A stretch of DNA of 5,224 bases, taken from positions 1 through 5,224 of the forward strand of contig JAUSJJ010000236.1 of the NCBI GenBank assembly GCA_030647705.1, read 5' to 3'. The notes beneath the pieces are model-generated. The model did not search any database. It saw only the letters and a program-made list of their open reading frames with translations, and was not told where the DNA came from. Each line of letters opens with the position of its first letter. The first letter of the stretch is position 1. Position numbers and translations under genes: made by a program. Shown piece after piece: positions 4,311 through 5,224 of this stretch. This stretch comes from Dehalococcoidia bacterium. Its GTDB lineage: Bacteria; Chloroflexota; Dehalococcoidia; JAUSJJ01.

Positions 4311-5224
4311 CCCACCCCCACCGCTTGCCCCCGCTTGGCCAGAACACGGCTGAGGTACTGGCCGGTCAGTGAGTCCTTCACCTTGGCAACCTCCTCGGGA
4401 GTGCCGGTGGCCACCACGTTGCCGCCCTTGTCCCCGCCCCCCGGCCCCAGGTCTATCACATAGTCGGCGTTCTTGACCACGTCCAGGTGGTGCTCGATGA
4501 CCACGACGGTGTTGCCGCCGTCCACCAGCCGTTGCAGCACCCGCAGCAAAGCGGCCGTATCGGCAAAGGACAGTCCGGTGGTGGGCTCATCCAGGATATA
4601 CAGCGTGCGTCCGGTGGAGCGACGGGATAGCTCAGCGCCCAGCTTGATGCGTTGCGCCTCGCCTCCGGAGAGTGTCGTCGCGGGCTGCCCCAGACGGATG
4701 TAGCCCAGCCCCACGTCGTTGAGCGTGGACAGCTTGGTCTTGGCTGCGGGCAGGAAGGAGAAGAACTCCAGGGCCTCTTCCACCGTCATCCCCAGCACCT
4801 CGGCGATGTTCTTGCCTTTGAACCTGATCTCCAGCGCTTCTCGATTGTAGCGCTGCCCCTTGCACACCTCGCAGGGGACGGTGACATCGGGCAGGAACTG
4901 CATCTCGATCTCGTTGAAGCCCGCGCCGCCGCAGGCCTCGCAGCGGCCGCCCTTGATGTTGAAGGAGAACCGGCCCGGCCCGTAGCCGCGCATCTTGGCC
5001 TCGGGCACGCTGGCGAACAAGTCGCGGATGGCAGTGAAGGCGCCGGTGTAGGTCGCCGGGTTGCTGCGCGGCGTGCGCCCGATGGGCGACTGGTCAATGT
5101 TGACCACCTTGTCGATCTGCTCGATGCCGTAGATGCCGTCGCACTCGCCGGGGCGCTCCCGCGAGGCGTAGAGCACCTGGGCCAACTTCTGGTACAGCGT
5201 TTTGTCGATCAGCGTGCTCTTGCC
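4307..5224 (-). CDS. uvrA: UvrA, excinuclease ABC subunit A (C-terminal 305 residues)
   Basis: UvrA is the ATP-driven damage-recognition subunit of nucleotide excision repair; it loads UvrB at lesions. The frame is open to the right edge, and the first visible codons read GKSTLID, the end of the second Walker A motif, so about two thirds of the protein (usual length 940-960) lies outside. In the visible numbering: [20 protein letters not shown] (42-61), the zinc finger C95-X2-C98-X19-C118-X2-C121 with the family's spacing, KGQRYNRE (122-129), ABC signature LSGGEAQR (185-192), Walker B LYILDEP (208-214) and the H-loop VIEHHLDV (242-249). These match E. coli UvrA closely from memory. GLSF (217-220) replaces the commoner GLHF after Walker B. 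A TTG at 5185 is internal and not the start. The gene converges on the lipoprotein gene with 6 bp between stops. Confidence 0.98.
   Translation of the reverse strand, partial: GKSTLIDKTLYQKLAQVLYASRERPGECDGIYGIEQIDKVVNIDQSPIGRTPRSNPATYTGAFTAIRDLFASVPEAKMRGYGPGRFSFNIKGGRCEACGGAGFNEIEMQFLPDVTVPCEVCKGQRYNREALEIRFKGKNIAEVLGMTVEEALEFFSFLPAAKTKLSTLNDVGLGYIRLGQPATTLSGGEAQRIKLGAELSRRSTGRTLYILDEPTTGLSFADTAALLRVLQRLVDGGNTVVVIEHHLDVVKNADYVIDLGPGGGDKGGNVVATGTPEEVAKVKDSLTGQYLSRVLAKRGQAVGVG

Noticed and set aside
4308..4333. Second G-quadruplex on the minus strand at the end of uvrA
   Set aside because: There are only three runs of three or more G, with a long spacer and a GG, so it falls short of a standard four-tract motif and lies in coding sequence.
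5183..5185. TTG as the start of the right-edge gene
   Set aside because: The frame continues upstream to the window edge and encodes the conserved GKST of Walker A, so this TTG is an internal Leu codon of uvrA.

Overview
This window comes from a GC-rich bacterial chromosome. The Thr/Pro-rich spacer behind a lipoprotein signal, the flavour of the MFS and UvrA proteins, and the palindromic repeats between genes are reminiscent of Chloroflexota (for example Dehalococcoidia). That placement is an inference from general appearance, not a demonstrated assignment.

Layout. From the left edge to 2491, two genes lie on the minus strand, 2 bp apart. Transcription runs from the 439-residue MFS transporter at 2491-1172 into a second, paralogous MFS transporter that starts at 1169 and runs off the left edge with 389 codons visible. 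A good extended -10 promoter sits upstream at 2579-2551, followed by a leader of about 50 nt. The leader carries an 11-bp hairpin with a GUAA tetraloop and a U4 run just before the ribosome binding site.

The 513-bp divergent intergenic region (2492-3004) has no convincing gene but is densely structured. It holds a nested inverted-repeat element (2611-2665), a four-tract G-quadruplex motif on the minus strand (2709-2723), three consecutive hairpins (2744-2823), a GGTGGGT/ACCCACC palindrome (2848-2874) and a GTCATT...GAAGCAATCC repeat-like unit (2907-2941). The last ends 6 bp before the -35 box of the plus-strand promoter.

That promoter (2948-2975) drives a predicted secreted lipoprotein (3005-4300): signal peptide with a lipobox-like Cys22, a spacer of about 75 residues rich in Thr and Pro, and a large extracytoplasmic domain of unknown function. 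Its stop codon lies 6 bp from the stop of uvrA, which is transcribed convergently on the minus strand and enters from the right edge. Only the last 305 residues of UvrA are in the window, covering the second ABC ATPase and the C-terminal zinc finger.

The genes do not form an obvious pathway: a pair of organic-anion-type carriers, a surface lipoprotein and a housekeeping DNA-repair ATPase. I do not see a convincing new multi-gene system. The least ordinary parts are the structured intergenic region and the transporter leader hairpin.
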